Below are positions 53,786-63,439 of a DNA stretch of 64,000 nt, one piece after another. The notes under the pieces were generated by a model. That model saw nothing but the letters and a program-made list of their open reading frames with translations. It did not search any database and was not told where the DNA came from. The position numbers and the translations under genes are program-made. Within the stretch, counting starts at the first letter, position 1. Each line of letters starts with the position of its first letter. This stretch comes from Acidobacteriaceae bacterium. GTDB lineage: Bacteria > Acidobacteriota > Terriglobia > Terriglobales > Acidobacteriaceae. The stretch covers positions 1-64,000 of the forward strand of contig JANYKL010000145.1 in the NCBI GenBank assembly GCA_025361625.1, read 5' to 3'.

Positions 53786-53884
53786 AGCGATTTTTGGCGC
53801 CGGACCATTCCCTCGATAAGCTTTATTTGAGATCAGCCATTGCGCTTTCACTCTGCTCTCATGTTTCAAAGCTGCTGTTTGAAT

Positions 53885-56800
53885 CTATTTTTCGAGCGGC
53901 AAGAGCTCAAGGCTGCATCCGGAGCTCGAGCATTGCAGCAGACCCTGTCGAATAATTTTTACAGACGATACGTCCGGAAATTTGGTCGGGAAATCCATTT
54001 GTCGCAGTTGTGAGCTCGCCGACCTGAGACTCTCGTCACCACCAAAAAACTCAACCAGCTCGGGGCGCGGCGAGCTGTCAAACACCAGGTTGAAGTGCGC
54101 CCTCCCATTCTTCGGCTTCAATCCATCAACCTTTAGAACGCGAGAACTTTTCAAATTTTCTCGAGCAGTCGCAATTTCGCGATCTACCTTTGCGGAATCA
54201 GTCCAGAGCTTATCAAGTCGGTCGCGCGAAAGATGTTCTTGCTCGGACCCTCCCGCCGTAATCAACGCTAGAGCATACATATGTTCTGCCTTTGCCGTTT
54301 GTCCCTGCTTCTCATAAACCCGGCCCAAGCGATCGGCCACCGCGCTTGAGTTGCTCAGGAGCCATGCCGCATTCAGAAATTGCATCGCCTGAAGATTTTC
54401 ATCGCGGCGAAATCGGGCCCACCCGATTCGTGCCCATGAGAGCGCCGTCAATCGCATGGCAGAAAGTGCAGCCATTCCGACGCGATCGAATTCTCCCGCA
54501 TCGAACTGCGCTCCAATGTCGTAGAGCACCTGCTGCGCGTCGCTTTCGGATTGTGCAGGATCTACATCATCTCGCAATGCCGACTGGAAAACATCCTCCA
54601 AACCATTCATGTTCGGGTTCCCGGTAAGTTCCTGCATCAGCGGTTGCGCTTTTGCAGCTTCTCCGAGTCGCGCATACACCTGCGCCAAGGTCAGCTTCGC
54701 CTCCGGGTCCCCCGGCGGAGTTGCAACTACCGTCTCGAGCTCTGTGCGAGCTTCGGAATCACGCCGCAATTGCGCCAGAAGGAGCCCGAAATCCCGGTGG
54801 GCAAGTCGGTCGTACGGAGAAGCCCGCAACTGCAGTTGATATGCCGCCACGGCTTCGACATCGTTTCCGGTTTGCTGTAATTCAAAAGCCAAATTGCCAT
54901 TCGCGAGTTTGTGATTCGGATCCTTCTTGAGTTGCTGGCGGAAAGCGGCGATAGCTTTCGGGTGATCGGCAGCCCCCGCATAGGCCAAGCCGAGGTCATA
55001 CATTCCATCTTTCAGATTAGGGTCAAGTTCGTTGGCACGTTTCAGCAAAGCAATCGCCGCCAAAAAATTCTTCTCGTGTAACGCCTTGACTCCAGCCTGC
55101 TGCGACTCAGTTGACGTGCCGTCGAACTTCTTGCCGGCGTCGTCGGGCGCATGGACTGTTGGCGCGGCGATCGTGCAGGCGAGCGTCTGATCTTGCCCGC
55201 TCTCCGCCGCATTTCGGAACGAATCGTAATCTGCACGACGGGCTGCCGGAATTTCGTTGCTCTTAATAACGAGCTTGCGCTCGCCTTCGATAAGTCCTTT
55301 ACCGACCGAATAGGTAGAGAAATAGTCGCCGTAATCGCGAGACATTTTGACGCCGCTTCGTGCGCGCACGGTGTAGTTGGCAGGGAAGTGCAGCTTTACG
55401 CGATAGTCAATTTCGCCTGCGGGGCCAATATCGAGCGTCGCCACACTTCCCGGAGTGCCGTGCTCAGACTCGCGTGCCAGAGGCGCGCCCATCGGGGGCA
55501 TTGGCATAAAGTTCACTTCGGCGGATGGAACGTGGAAATAATGCTCCCGGTACAACCGATATTCAAGATGAAATGGCTTGCTCGTATCTTCGACCGAGTC
55601 GAGAGAAACGTCTTCGACATCGCCCGCCAGCCCCCAGCTTTCAGAGAGCGATTTCACGTAAGGCTTCCACTGTGCCGCGGACATTTGCCGGAATGCCCTG
55701 CGCAGCGGCCAATCCCGGTCGCCCTGAGCGCTCAGCTCGATGGAAGCATCGAGTGCTCCGCTGTCGCTAAAACTCCCGTCGATACTGAAACGTAGAAAAT
55801 CAGCAACCGGAGAATCGGAGGGCGTGCGTTGCAACCCCCCTTCACTATCATCCGAAGCGAGCACAGCTTCTCTGTTTCGAAGCTGATAAAGAATCATGCC
55901 AAAGGGTGCAATTTCGGGAGTCGTGTCGAGCCATGTCAACTTGTCTCCAATTCGTACAGCGGTAATCACGTGGTCGAACTGCGCAGGCGACGGAACATCG
56001 GGGTCGAGCTTACGGGAGCTGTCGATCAGCACCGGATAACTCTTGATCCCTTCTGCCTTAAGCATCACCGCAAACAGCGTGTGCTTGTCTTTGCAATCTC
56101 CATAGCTGTTTTGCAGAACTTCAATCGGCGGATGCGGCTGGTAGCGGCCAACTCCGAGCGAAACACTTACGTATCGAATATTTCGAGCGACAAAATCGTA
56201 GAGCCGCCGCGTCTTTTCATCCGGAGTCGCAGCCCCCCGGGTAATCTCGTCGGCGCGTTTTTGCAAGTCAGCACTTACCGTCATCCGCTCGCTTTGCAGC
56301 TTCGCATACCACTGCGCGATCTGCTTCCAGTCGGTGAAAGTACTTAGCTGAATGTCCGGGTGGGGACGGTCGCCTTCTTCGTTGGGCTGGGTATCACCCG
56401 GCTTTAGATTTTTCGCCTCCCAGATATAAATTCTTCGATCGCGGCTATCCTGAATCTCAGACTTTCTCGTGGGAGATTTCAGCTTGAGATCGCGGTTCTT
56501 CGGGACGTTAACTTCCAGCCGATTGTCTTCCACTACAACCCCGCGGGGAAACGTGTATTCGTACCAAAAATTTCCCGCCGCCAGCGGAGTTTCCACTTTG
56601 GTTACGGTGCGGTACTCAAGCACATCTCCCGCTTGTAACGCCGCCACGGAGATATGGCGCTGCCGGTAGTCGGTGTACATCGGAGCTTCGCGAAGCACAT
56701 CGGGAGCGAAATCCTGCGCGCTGGATGCTGGCGTGACCACAACCTGTCCGTCGGGCTTCCGCACTCGAACGTATTCAATCTCCAAACTTTCGGTGGATGG

Positions 56801-57088
56801 CGAGTAGCCAAAGACGAGCTGGCCGAATTCCTCGACTCCCGCCTGACTTTGAATCCTGACCACCGCTTCCGTCTCGCTAATTTCTTTTCCATCGTTCTCG
56901 AAGCGAACCCGATTCAATATGCGCTCGATAACGGCCGCTTCTTCGGCGTAAGCGTTCGGCTTTAGCGGGACAGGGGATTGTTTCGTGGGAGGCATTGTTT
57001 GCGCTTCAGATCTCTGGTCGAGTAGCGCAACGTTAGCGAAGAGAAAGCACAGGAAAGTAAAGAAGGCCAGCGACAAACGAAATAGCAT
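53885..57088 (-). CDS. Secreted DUF3857-transglutaminase-TPR protein
   Basis: Large exported protein of 1067 residues. After a signal peptide (LAFFTFLCFLFANVALL) come a DUF3857 beta domain (about 50-240), a transglutaminase-like domain (about 265-400) with Cys332 in SYGDCKDKHTL plus the downstream His and Asp in FDHVITAV and WLDTTPE, a second beta region, and a TPR array (about 665-960). An intact Cys-His-Asp triad suggests catalysis, such as peptide crosslinking or cleavage, but the substrate is unknown. It diverges from the Ig-like gene across 46 bp. Confidence 0.88.
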   Translation of the reverse strand: MLFRLSLAFFTFLCFLFANVALLDQRSEAQTMPPTKQSPVPLKPNAYAEEAAVIERILNRVRFENDGKEISETEAVVRIQSQAGVEEFGQLVFGYSPSTESLEIEYVRVRKPDGQVVVTPASSAQDFAPDVLREAPMYTDYRQRHISVAALQAGDVLEYRTVTKVETPLAAGNFWYEYTFPRGVVVEDNRLEVNVPKNRDLKLKSPTRKSEIQDSRDRRIYIWEAKNLKPGDTQPNEEGDRPHPDIQLSTFTDWKQIAQWYAKLQSERMTVSADLQKRADEITRGAATPDEKTRRLYDFVARNIRYVSVSLGVGRYQPHPPIEVLQNSYGDCKDKHTLFAVMLKAEGIKSYPVLIDSSRKLDPDVPSPAQFDHVITAVRIGDKLTWLDTTPEIAPFGMILYQLRNREAVLASDDSEGGLQRTPSDSPVADFLRFSIDGSFSDSGALDASIELSAQGDRDWPLRRAFRQMSAAQWKPYVKSLSESWGLAGDVEDVSLDSVEDTSKPFHLEYRLYREHYFHVPSAEVNFMPMPPMGAPLARESEHGTPGSVATLDIGPAGEIDYRVKLHFPANYTVRARSGVKMSRDYGDYFSTYSVGKGLIEGERKLVIKSNEIPAARRADYDSFRNAAESGQDQTLACTIAAPTVHAPDDAGKKFDGTSTESQQAGVKALHEKNFLAAIALLKRANELDPNLKDGMYDLGLAYAGAADHPKAIAAFRQQLKKDPNHKLANGNLAFELQQTGNDVEAVAAYQLQLRASPYDRLAHRDFGLLLAQLRRDSEARTELETVVATPPGDPEAKLTLAQVYARLGEAAKAQPLMQELTGNPNMNGLEDVFQSALRDDVDPAQSESDAQQVLYDIGAQFDAGEFDRVGMAALSAMRLTALSWARIGWARFRRDENLQAMQFLNAAWLLSNSSAVADRLGRVYEKQGQTAKAEHMYALALITAGGSEQEHLSRDRLDKLWTDSAKVDREIATARENLKSSRVLKVDGLKPKNGRAHFNLVFDSSPRPELVEFFGGDESLRSASSQLRQMDFPTKFPDVSSVKIIRQGLLQCSSSGCSLELLPLEK

Positions 57089-57134
57089 CCTGCAGTTCTT
57101 TTACGCCGTGCCCAGCGTAAAATCAAACAGACGA

Positions 57135-57815
57135 ATGAGCCTACCTCAAAGCATGCGCATGGCTGCGGTCGTATTTTGCTTCGGCCTTTGTTCCAGCGCT
57201 TTTTTGGCTGCGCAAATTCCTCCGCTTGCGATCGTTGATCAGCCCCTTCCTTCGGTCGAGACAGACCTCGAATTTCACGGGACTCTTCATGCCACCGGAG
57301 GATATCCTCCATATACGTGGACGGTCACCAAAGGCGACCTGCCTGAGGGTATTTCTTTCGGTCCTGATGGGACGTTCTTTGGTCGCACAGAAAAAACTGG
57401 AAGCTTCACGGTGACGGTAAAAGTTGAAGATTCGCATCGCCCGCAAAACGTCGTCACCAAAGAAATCAAAATCGGATCCGTTTCCTCACTGGTGATCGAC
57501 TGGCAAGAGCCGCCGAAAGCTCACGACAACCGCATTGACGGATCGCTGCAGGTTACAAATGGTTCAACCGAAGGTTTCGATTTGACGGTGATTATTGTCG
57601 CTGTCGCAGGGGACGGCCGCGCAACCGCTATCGGCTACCAGCATTTTCCCCTGAACCCGGGCACAAAAAACCTTCAGATCCCCTTCGGCAACACGATGCC
57701 TTTCGGCTCTTACACGGTTCACGCCGATGCGATCGCGGAAATTGCCAAGAAAAATACAATCTTGCGCCGGCGGCTGCAAACCCTCAGCCCGATATCGATT
57801 GTCCAGGGTCCTTAA
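57135..57815 (+). CDS. Secreted protein with putative Ig-like domain
   Basis: A 226-residue exported protein. The signal peptide is MAAVVFCFGLCSSAFLAAQ, followed by a He_PIG-type putative Ig fold (GGYPPYTWTVTKGDLPEGISFGPDGTFFG and TGSFTVTVKVEDS). A second beta-rich region after residue 135 is not recognised. The frame extends upstream to 56985 but that part lies inside the divergent gene; ATG codons at 57135 and 57156 are both possible starts. Likely a surface or periplasmic binding protein; partner unknown. Confidence 0.78.
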   Translation: MSLPQSMRMAAVVFCFGLCSSAFLAAQIPPLAIVDQPLPSVETDLEFHGTLHATGGYPPYTWTVTKGDLPEGISFGPDGTFFGRTEKTGSFTVTVKVEDSHRPQNVVTKEIKIGSVSSLVIDWQEPPKAHDNRIDGSLQVTNGSTEGFDLTVIIVAVAGDGRATAIGYQHFPLNPGTKNLQIPFGNTMPFGSYTVHADAIAEIAKKNTILRRRLQTLSPISIVQGP

Positions 57816-57950
57816 AAGTTGACTGGCGGGATGGTCAAAGCTGTTTCTTGTTTTTAGGGTGAAATTCGACTAACCTTCACCCTCCCGGGAATTCAATTTA
57901 ATGCAAGACCACACTTTTTGCGGTTAGAGCGTCACGCGTCCGAGGGAAAT

Positions 57951-58334
57951 ATGAAACGAAGGTTCATTCGGTCGGCCCGGGTTGGGCTTGTTGGGTTTGG
58001 AACTCTGCTCCTTTTCGCGAGTTGCGGTCATGATCGCAAACTTGTCAGCATTCAAGTTGCTCCAACTCAATTCACTTTCGGGGCGCCCATTCCCGGGCAG
58101 AGTGCTCAGTTCCGTGCTTACGGCACGTTTATCCATCCCCCTGTCACGCGGGATATCACCGACCAGGTCACATGGGCAGTCGACGACGATATAGTTTCGA
58201 TCGCGGCTGGCCTGGTTACCACTACTGGCTTAGCTTGCGGTACTACGAATGTCACTGCGACTATGCCGGAAGGCACCGGAGGAGCAAGCAACATCATCAT
58301 CGGCGCCGGTTCTGTTGTAGTGACTTGCCCTTAA
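57951..58334 (+). CDS. Small lipoprotein with Big2-like (bacterial Ig-like) domain
   Basis: A 127-residue predicted lipoprotein: the N-terminal LVGFGTLLLFASC ends in a good lipobox, and the mature part is one Ig-like domain (SIQVAPTQF to TWAVDDDIVSIAAGLVTT and TNVTATMP). An upstream frame adds 11 codons but the ATG at 57951 follows CGAGGGA at proper spacing. Probably membrane-anchored on the periplasmic side. Function not known. Confidence 0.8.
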   Translation: MKRRFIRSARVGLVGFGTLLLFASCGHDRKLVSIQVAPTQFTFGAPIPGQSAQFRAYGTFIHPPVTRDITDQVTWAVDDDIVSIAAGLVTTTGLACGTTNVTATMPEGTGGASNIIIGAGSVVVTCP

Positions 58335-58367
58335 TTTGATCCGCTGGCACGAGAAATTTCTGTCAGA

Positions 58368-58532
58368 TTAATCTTCGCTAAGAAGCTTACCCAATGTAGG
58401 TTTGTGCTTCTCTACTTTCGCTTTTTTCCCGGGAACGAGAGCTGAAGGTTTTGGCGAGCCTTCACGTTCGCGGGCCATTTCGCGAACGATCTTTCCGGCC
58501 GAAAAAATTTTCTTTTTACGTTTTCGTGGCAT
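58368..58532 (-). CDS. Small basic protein of 54 residues, unknown function
   Basis: A short frame starting at ATG 58532 encodes MPRKRKKKIFSAGKIVREMA, then a Pro/Lys-rich segment and a C-terminal EKHKPTLGKLLSED. Charge pattern and codon use resemble real small acidobacterial proteins with a REMARER core and an EKHK tail. Strongly basic ends suggest nucleic-acid or ribosome binding. No clear ribosome site is visible, so the call rests on composition and recollection of similar small proteins. Confidence 0.55.
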   Translation of the reverse strand: MPRKRKKKIFSAGKIVREMAREREGSPKPSALVPGKKAKVEKHKPTLGKLLSED

Positions 58533-58665
58533 GAGCTGTGAATCTCGGATCTTCGCACATTCTGTCCTTAAAAATGTAATAATTTGAGATCAGAAGCGCA
58601 CCGCACCTCGTGGAAAAATCGGCGCTCGGTGGTTCGCGACTACAAAGCAGAGAAGACCCTAATTT

Positions 58666-58935
58666 ATGGATGAACGTGAATTTTTTGACGAACGGACGGA
58701 GAAAAAGCCGGCAAGTTTAAGTTGTCCGAGTTGCCACCAATCGGCGGAATACGAGATTCAATGGTTGGTGCGGACAAAGAAGAAAAACCTTCCGCCGCGG
58801 GCGGACGATCGCGATCGCGCGAAGTTTGCCAAGGCGCAATCCTACATGCTCCGCCGTGACGACATGTTGGTCTGTATGCGCTGCCGCAAGCGGTTCGAGA
58901 TTACGGGAGTGCAGAGCGTGGCCTTCCTGCAATGA
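58666..58935 (+). CDS. Small zinc-ribbon-like protein
   Basis: An 89-residue protein with two CxxC pairs, CPSC at about residues 20-23 and CMRC at about 71-74, separated by a basic linker. This is the layout of a zinc ribbon with a long insertion. It begins with an acidic MDEREFFDERTE stretch. No catalytic motif is present. It stands alone between convergent or divergent neighbours and its role is unknown. Confidence 0.7.
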   Translation: MDEREFFDERTEKKPASLSCPSCHQSAEYEIQWLVRTKKKNLPPRADDRDRAKFAKAQSYMLRRDDMLVCMRCRKRFEITGVQSVAFLQ

Positions 58936-58980
58936 ATCGTTCCTAAGACAACTAGCGCGAGCGCAACGAGTTTAAGCTGT

Positions 58981-59484
58981 TTACCGTCTTAATTTAGCTT
59001 TCGAAATTTTCCGAGGCATGAGACCCGCCGCCAACTGCCGAACGCTGCGCAAGAGCCCTCCCAGGCCGTCCTGATCGTTCGTTGATTCGCCGCCCGGTTT
59101 GTCGCTGTAACCTTCGTCCTCCATATTTCGTGCGGCGAGAGCAAGTCGTTTTGAACTGGCGTCATCCATCGTGACAAAGCGAAATGCCTGTGCCAGTGGC
59201 ACCCGGTCGGCGAACATCTGCAGAAATTCAATGTCCCCAGTCACTTTTCCAAATACCGTCTTGAGTGTAATGCCGCCGGCCGTGCCAGGCTGAATCGGAC
59301 CGCGCGAAAGAATTGCTGAGCCTCCGCTGAGAGACAACGTCCGTAATACGCCGACAAACGGGCTCCCGGCGATGTGGAATAACGCGCGTTCCTGGTCTGG
59401 AACGCGGATGCGAGGCGCTCTCTCTTTGCACCGCTTTTTGGCTGGCTTCGCCACAGGTCGAGGATGGCGACTGCCGTAACTCAT
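58981..59484 (-). CDS. PilZ-like domain protein, divergent
   Basis: A 167-residue protein whose middle (VGVLRTLSLSGGSAILSRGPIQPGTAGGITLKT) has the strand pattern of PilZ domains, with LSLSGG in place of the DxSxxG signature. An N-terminal Arg/Lys-rich segment may cover the RxxxR part (KKRCKERAPRIR). Ligand residues are therefore imperfect and c-di-GMP binding is doubtful. The C-terminal third is polar and probably disordered. It ends 32 bp after the peptidase gene. Confidence 0.6.
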   Translation of the reverse strand: MSYGSRHPRPVAKPAKKRCKERAPRIRVPDQERALFHIAGSPFVGVLRTLSLSGGSAILSRGPIQPGTAGGITLKTVFGKVTGDIEFLQMFADRVPLAQAFRFVTMDDASSKRLALAARNMEDEGYSDKPGGESTNDQDGLGGLLRSVRQLAAGLMPRKISKAKLRR

Positions 59485-59516
59485 GTCAAGGTAACTGGAG
59501 TTTGCCGAAAATCCAG

Positions 59517-61235
59517 CTACGGCGCAGCAAACGTGAAAACGTTGTTGCTCAAGTCACTTTCGGGAACGCTGCCGTCGTTGATCAATATGCGGGTTGGCGT
59601 GCCCGGCACTTCAATGCGCGTCGTAGTTGTCGAATTTGCGCGTACTTCTAAACGTGTGGATATTTCTCCGCCATCATATGAAACCGTAAGCGGAACCTCA
59701 GCGCCGGCCCTACCGGCGTTTTCCAAAGTCACCGTTACGAAGTGCACTCCCTTTTCCGTTGTCCACGGATGAGCCGACTGCACTTTGAAGTCGGGAAGTC
59801 CGCGGTCGTGGTAAACCCAATCATCAAAAAACCAGGCCAGGTCGCGCTTTGATCCATTGGTCATGAGGTTCTCCACATATTTCGGTTCGATGTCATCTGC
59901 GGCCCGATACTTCGCGATGACGGTCTTCAACGCTTCAGCGCCCACCAGATCCCGCAACATCCACCAAACATAAGCGGCCTTGCTGCGGTAGTAAGCCTCG
60001 TCGAAGGTCGAGATGAGAGGCTGGCCTTTACTCTCGGAGGGCGCGCTTGTGTATTCCTTTTCTGCGTCAAGAAACGCCGCGCGGTGAAGGCCAAGCAGGT
60101 CGAGCGCAGCTTGCCGCCCACCTTGTTCCTGGCGATACATCGCTTCGGCAAAGTGAGCTAAGCCTTCATAAACCCATGGTTTTGCCGACGGCAGGGAGGC
60201 GTGAACAAGTTCATGCACGAGGTTGATGCCTGCGAGCTTCGAATCTTCTCCGGCCATCGAAGCCAGCAGCATCGTGCCGCTTTCGAAAGGAGCAGCGTGC
60301 GGGTCGGCAAAATCCGCGATCGTAACCGAACCTTTCGCGGGACCAAACCACCCGGTCACAAATGCGGTTGCCGGCTCGAGCGCATTCGCGTACTTCCCCG
60401 CACCCTGCTCGTGCCCGGGCAAACTGAATAACTTCAAGGGTGCCTTTGAAAGGTCTACGTACGACGCCACGGCGAACATCGGAGTGACCGCGCCCAATGG
60501 TTTCCATTCACACTCGGCGCGGGCGCTCGCATTTCCCGGAGGCTCGGCAACCGCAGCGCTGGTCAATTCGGGTGCCTCGGTGCCACATAATAAATGAAGC
60601 ACTTCTTCAGACCGATTGCTCTCAACCTTCAAGATCAACTTGAATTCGCTCTTCGCGGCACGCGCCTTCCAGCGGTCGGTCACCTCGAAGAGACTATTGC
60701 CTTCAGAAAAATCAGCGGACTCAGTAGTGATCGGGTACCACGCTACATAGCCCGCCCCGCGCACGGCGGTGAACAATGGAGATATCTGGTCCCAGCTTGT
60801 GTGCTTTGCGATCGCCTCGGGCACTCCAATGCGAGTGAGTCGCGTGGCGTCCGCGGTGATCACGCCCTCGTAGCCGATCTGCAGCTCCACGGAATCCTTA
60901 GGCTTGATTGCAGAAGGAAGCGTGACCACGGCTTCCGACAGCGCCCCGGTGTGGTCTATGTCGGAGGAGTAGGGTTGAGACACGTACTGCACGGGCTCCC
61001 CAGCTACACGTATGGATCTCCAATTAAGAGAAGAAGAGAGCTGCAGTGCCACTACTCTTTGTGGCTGAGTGGAGTCGTTGCGGAGACTTATTTTGCCCCG
61101 CGCCCCCAGACGTTGCTGCTCTGGCTCCAGGCGAATTTCGAGGTCATATTTTGTGACCGTGAAGGCCTCGCGGTCAAGAGCCGATGCCGCCGACGCGCAG
61201 AAGTACAGCAGGCATAGCGCAGCAAAACATTTCAT
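59517..61235 (-). CDS. Secreted M1/MA-clan-like metallopeptidase
   Basis: Exported protein of 572 residues (signal peptide ALCLLYFCASAASA). The first 200 residues resemble the beta domain of M1 aminopeptidases. The zinc motif HELVH is at 341-345, with the likely third ligand Glu357 in YEGLAHFAE. Only 11 residues separate the motifs, against 18 in classical M1 enzymes, and no GAMEN motif is seen. The last 100 residues form a CARDB-like beta domain (FVTVTLENAGRAGAEVPLTVS). Its ATG overlaps the rlmB stop by 4 bases. Confidence 0.82.
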   Translation of the reverse strand: MKCFAALCLLYFCASAASALDREAFTVTKYDLEIRLEPEQQRLGARGKISLRNDSTQPQRVVALQLSSSLNWRSIRVAGEPVQYVSQPYSSDIDHTGALSEAVVTLPSAIKPKDSVELQIGYEGVITADATRLTRIGVPEAIAKHTSWDQISPLFTAVRGAGYVAWYPITTESADFSEGNSLFEVTDRWKARAAKSEFKLILKVESNRSEEVLHLLCGTEAPELTSAAVAEPPGNASARAECEWKPLGAVTPMFAVASYVDLSKAPLKLFSLPGHEQGAGKYANALEPATAFVTGWFGPAKGSVTIADFADPHAAPFESGTMLLASMAGEDSKLAGINLVHELVHASLPSAKPWVYEGLAHFAEAMYRQEQGGRQAALDLLGLHRAAFLDAEKEYTSAPSESKGQPLISTFDEAYYRSKAAYVWWMLRDLVGAEALKTVIAKYRAADDIEPKYVENLMTNGSKRDLAWFFDDWVYHDRGLPDFKVQSAHPWTTEKGVHFVTVTLENAGRAGAEVPLTVSYDGGEISTRLEVRANSTTTTRIEVPGTPTRILINDGSVPESDLSNNVFTFAAP

Positions 61236-61978
61236 GATTTGTTGGATGCGCCCAGCCGCCTCTGCCGGACAACTTCATAGAGCATGATGCCTGCCGCCAC
61301 CGACACATTCAACGAGGGAACGTTCCCCAGCATCGGTATCGAGACTAGAAAATCACAATGCCGGCGCACCAGGTCGTGCAAGCCCTTGCCCTCAGCTCCG
61401 AGCACGACCGCGCAGTGCATTTTGTAATCTACAGCGTCATAGGTTTGCGGAGCGCGCTCATCGAGCCCGACTATCCACAGCTCTTTCTCTTTCAGATCTT
61501 CGATGGTGCGCGAAATATTCGTCACTTTAGCGATTGGCAAATGCTCGCTCGCGCCCGCGGACACCTTCGCAACCGCCGCCGTCACCGTCGCCGAACGCCG
61601 TTCGGGAATCACAACACCATCAGCTCCGGAGGCATCAGCCGTGCGCAGAATGGCTCCCAGGTTATGCGGATCTTCCACCCCATCGAGCACCACTACCAGG
61701 GAATACTCTCCGCGCCGGGAAGCCACGATGTCATCGAGATTGCTGTATTGTTTCGCCGAGGTGGCCGCGACCAGTCCTTGATGAGCCGTGTTGTTGGCCA
61801 CTTCATCGAGTTCCTGCCGCGACATGAAGCGCACCGGGACGCCTATCTTCCGGCATTCTTCGATGACACGGCGCAAACGAATGTCCTTGCGTTCTTTGGC
61901 GACGCCGATCCACTCGAAGTTTCGCCCGCGCGCTTTTAGTGCCTCTATGACGGTATTGATTCCGTAAAGAATATTCAC
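61232..61978 (-). CDS. rlmB: 23S rRNA (guanosine-2'-O-)-methyltransferase, RlmB/TrmH family
   Basis: SPOUT-class methyltransferase, in E. coli modifying G2251 of 23S rRNA. The start is taken as a GTG at 61978, which gives the family N-terminus NILYGINTVIEALK; the frame is open for 29 more codons. SPOUT motifs are complete: VEDPHNLGAILRTADASG, VVLGAEGKGLHDLVRRHC and IPMLGNVPSLNVSVAAGIMLYEV. Length 248 fits. It overlaps the downstream peptidase gene (ATGA), an unexpected operon partner. Exact target nucleotide is inferred. Confidence 0.9.
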   Translation of the reverse strand: MNILYGINTVIEALKARGRNFEWIGVAKERKDIRLRRVIEECRKIGVPVRFMSRQELDEVANNTAHQGLVAATSAKQYSNLDDIVASRRGEYSLVVVLDGVEDPHNLGAILRTADASGADGVVIPERRSATVTAAVAKVSAGASEHLPIAKVTNISRTIEDLKEKELWIVGLDERAPQTYDAVDYKMHCAVVLGAEGKGLHDLVRRHCDFLVSIPMLGNVPSLNVSVAAGIMLYEVVRQRRLGASNKS

Positions 61979-62144
61979 GTCGAGTAGTCTACCGCGTCGG
62001 TCATCAAGCCCTATATTCAGATAGATTTCGCAAACATCCAACGCGTTAAAGAAGGGATACCCCAAAACGACCCCACCGCCATGTTGCCCTGGTACTGCCC
62101 TTAATTCTGCGTCGCTTCGTGCTGGTGCTAAACTCGAATTCCAA

Positions 62145-63341
62145 GTGGATCCCGTCTACATTCTCTCTGCGGTCCGCACTCCAATCGCCAAATTTGGAGG
62201 CTCTCTTGCTTCGCTCTCAGCCGTGGATATGGGCACGGCCGCCGCTGCAGCGGCAATCGAGCACGCATCGGTCGATCCCTGCCAGATAGAGGAGACGATC
62301 TTCGGGAACGCCCGGCAGGCCGGAGGTGGGCCTAACCCTGCGCGCCAGATTTCAATTCGTAGCGGCGTCCCACAAGAAGTACCCGCGTACACGGTCAACA
62401 AAGCCTGTGCCTCCGGGATTAAATCCATCGCGCTTGGCTTTAGCGAGATCGCGTCCGGCAATCTCGAATGCGTGCTCGCTGGTGGCACGGAGTCGATGTC
62501 GCGCCTTCCTTACTATCTCGAAGGCGCGCGTTGGGGATACCGCCTCGGCCATCAGGAACTTGTCGATGGCATGTATCGCGATGGATTCTTTTGTCCTATG
62601 GCGCAGATGCTCATGGGCGAGACCGCCGAAGTTTTGGCGGAACAATACGCCGTCACTCGTGAGGAGCAGGATCAGTACGCCATGGAGTCGCAAACGCGTG
62701 CCGCAGCGGCGCAATCCGCCGGACACTTCGATACAGAAATTGTTCCGGTGACGATTCCGGGAAAAAAAGGAAGCACGATTTTTTCGCGGGACGAGCATCT
62801 GTTTCTCGACGCAAGCCTGGAAAAACTGGGCAAGCTCGCTCCCGTGTTTGCAAAGGGTAAGGGAAAGAACGGCACTGTCACGGCGGGAAATTCTTCAGGT
62901 ATTACAGACGGCGCCGCGGCTGTCGTGTTAGCCAGTGAGAAATTTGTGCGGAAACAGAATCTCAAGCCGATGGCGAAAATCATCGGAGTCACTTCCGCTG
63001 GCGTCGACCCTCGAGTCATGGGAATCGGTCCCGTTCCGGCGGTTCAAAAAATGCAGGAAAAACATGGTCTCAAGCTGCAAGAATTCGATCTCATCGAATT
63101 GAACGAAGCTTTCGCCGCTCAGGTACTGGCTTGCGATCGTGACCTGCATTTCGATCGTGACAAGCTGAACGTCAATGGCGGCGCCATTGCGCTTGGCCAT
63201 CCGATCGGATGCACCGGCACGCGCATCGTCGTAACTCTTCTCCACGAGATGCGGCGACGCAGAGTGCGCCGCGGCCTCGCCACTCTTTGCGTCAGCGGAG
63301 GGATGGGGATGGCGCTGGCTCTCGAAAACGCCGACTGGTAA
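62145..63341 (+). CDS. Acetyl-CoA acetyltransferase (thiolase)
   Basis: Degradative or biosynthetic thiolase of 398 residues. The acyl-accepting Cys88 is in [28 protein letters not shown] supplies the catalytic His and [10 protein letters not shown] the second Cys. [12 protein letters not shown] is also conserved. The GTG start gives [21 protein letters not shown]. It stands alone, so it could serve beta-oxidation, acetoacetate use or mevalonate-type chemistry; AtoB/ThlA-type acetoacetyl-CoA thiolase is the best guess. Confidence 0.93.
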   Translation: MDPVYILSAVRTPIAKFGGSLASLSAVDMGTAAAAAAIEHASVDPCQIEETIFGNARQAGGGPNPARQISIRSGVPQEVPAYTVNKACASGIKSIALGFSEIASGNLECVLAGGTESMSRLPYYLEGARWGYRLGHQELVDGMYRDGFFCPMAQMLMGETAEVLAEQYAVTREEQDQYAMESQTRAAAAQSAGHFDTEIVPVTIPGKKGSTIFSRDEHLFLDASLEKLGKLAPVFAKGKGKNGTVTAGNSSGITDGAAAVVLASEKFVRKQNLKPMAKIIGVTSAGVDPRVMGIGPVPAVQKMQEKHGLKLQEFDLIELNEAFAAQVLACDRDLHFDRDKLNVNGGAIALGHPIGCTGTRIVVTLLHEMRRRRVRRGLATLCVSGGMGMALALENADW

Positions 63342-63439
63342 GCGCTTTCGTTGACAGGTGAGATACCTGCTTCTATTCCACTCCGGATTGCTGTGCTATA
63401 CTCCGCCCCGCTTCTTGTTTCATTCTGCGCACAATTTGT

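Noticed and set aside
57856..57883. 8-bp inverted repeat AGGGTGAA/TTCACCCT with 12-base loop
   Set aside because: The T-run is on the wrong side for a plus-strand terminator, and no operator context is evident.
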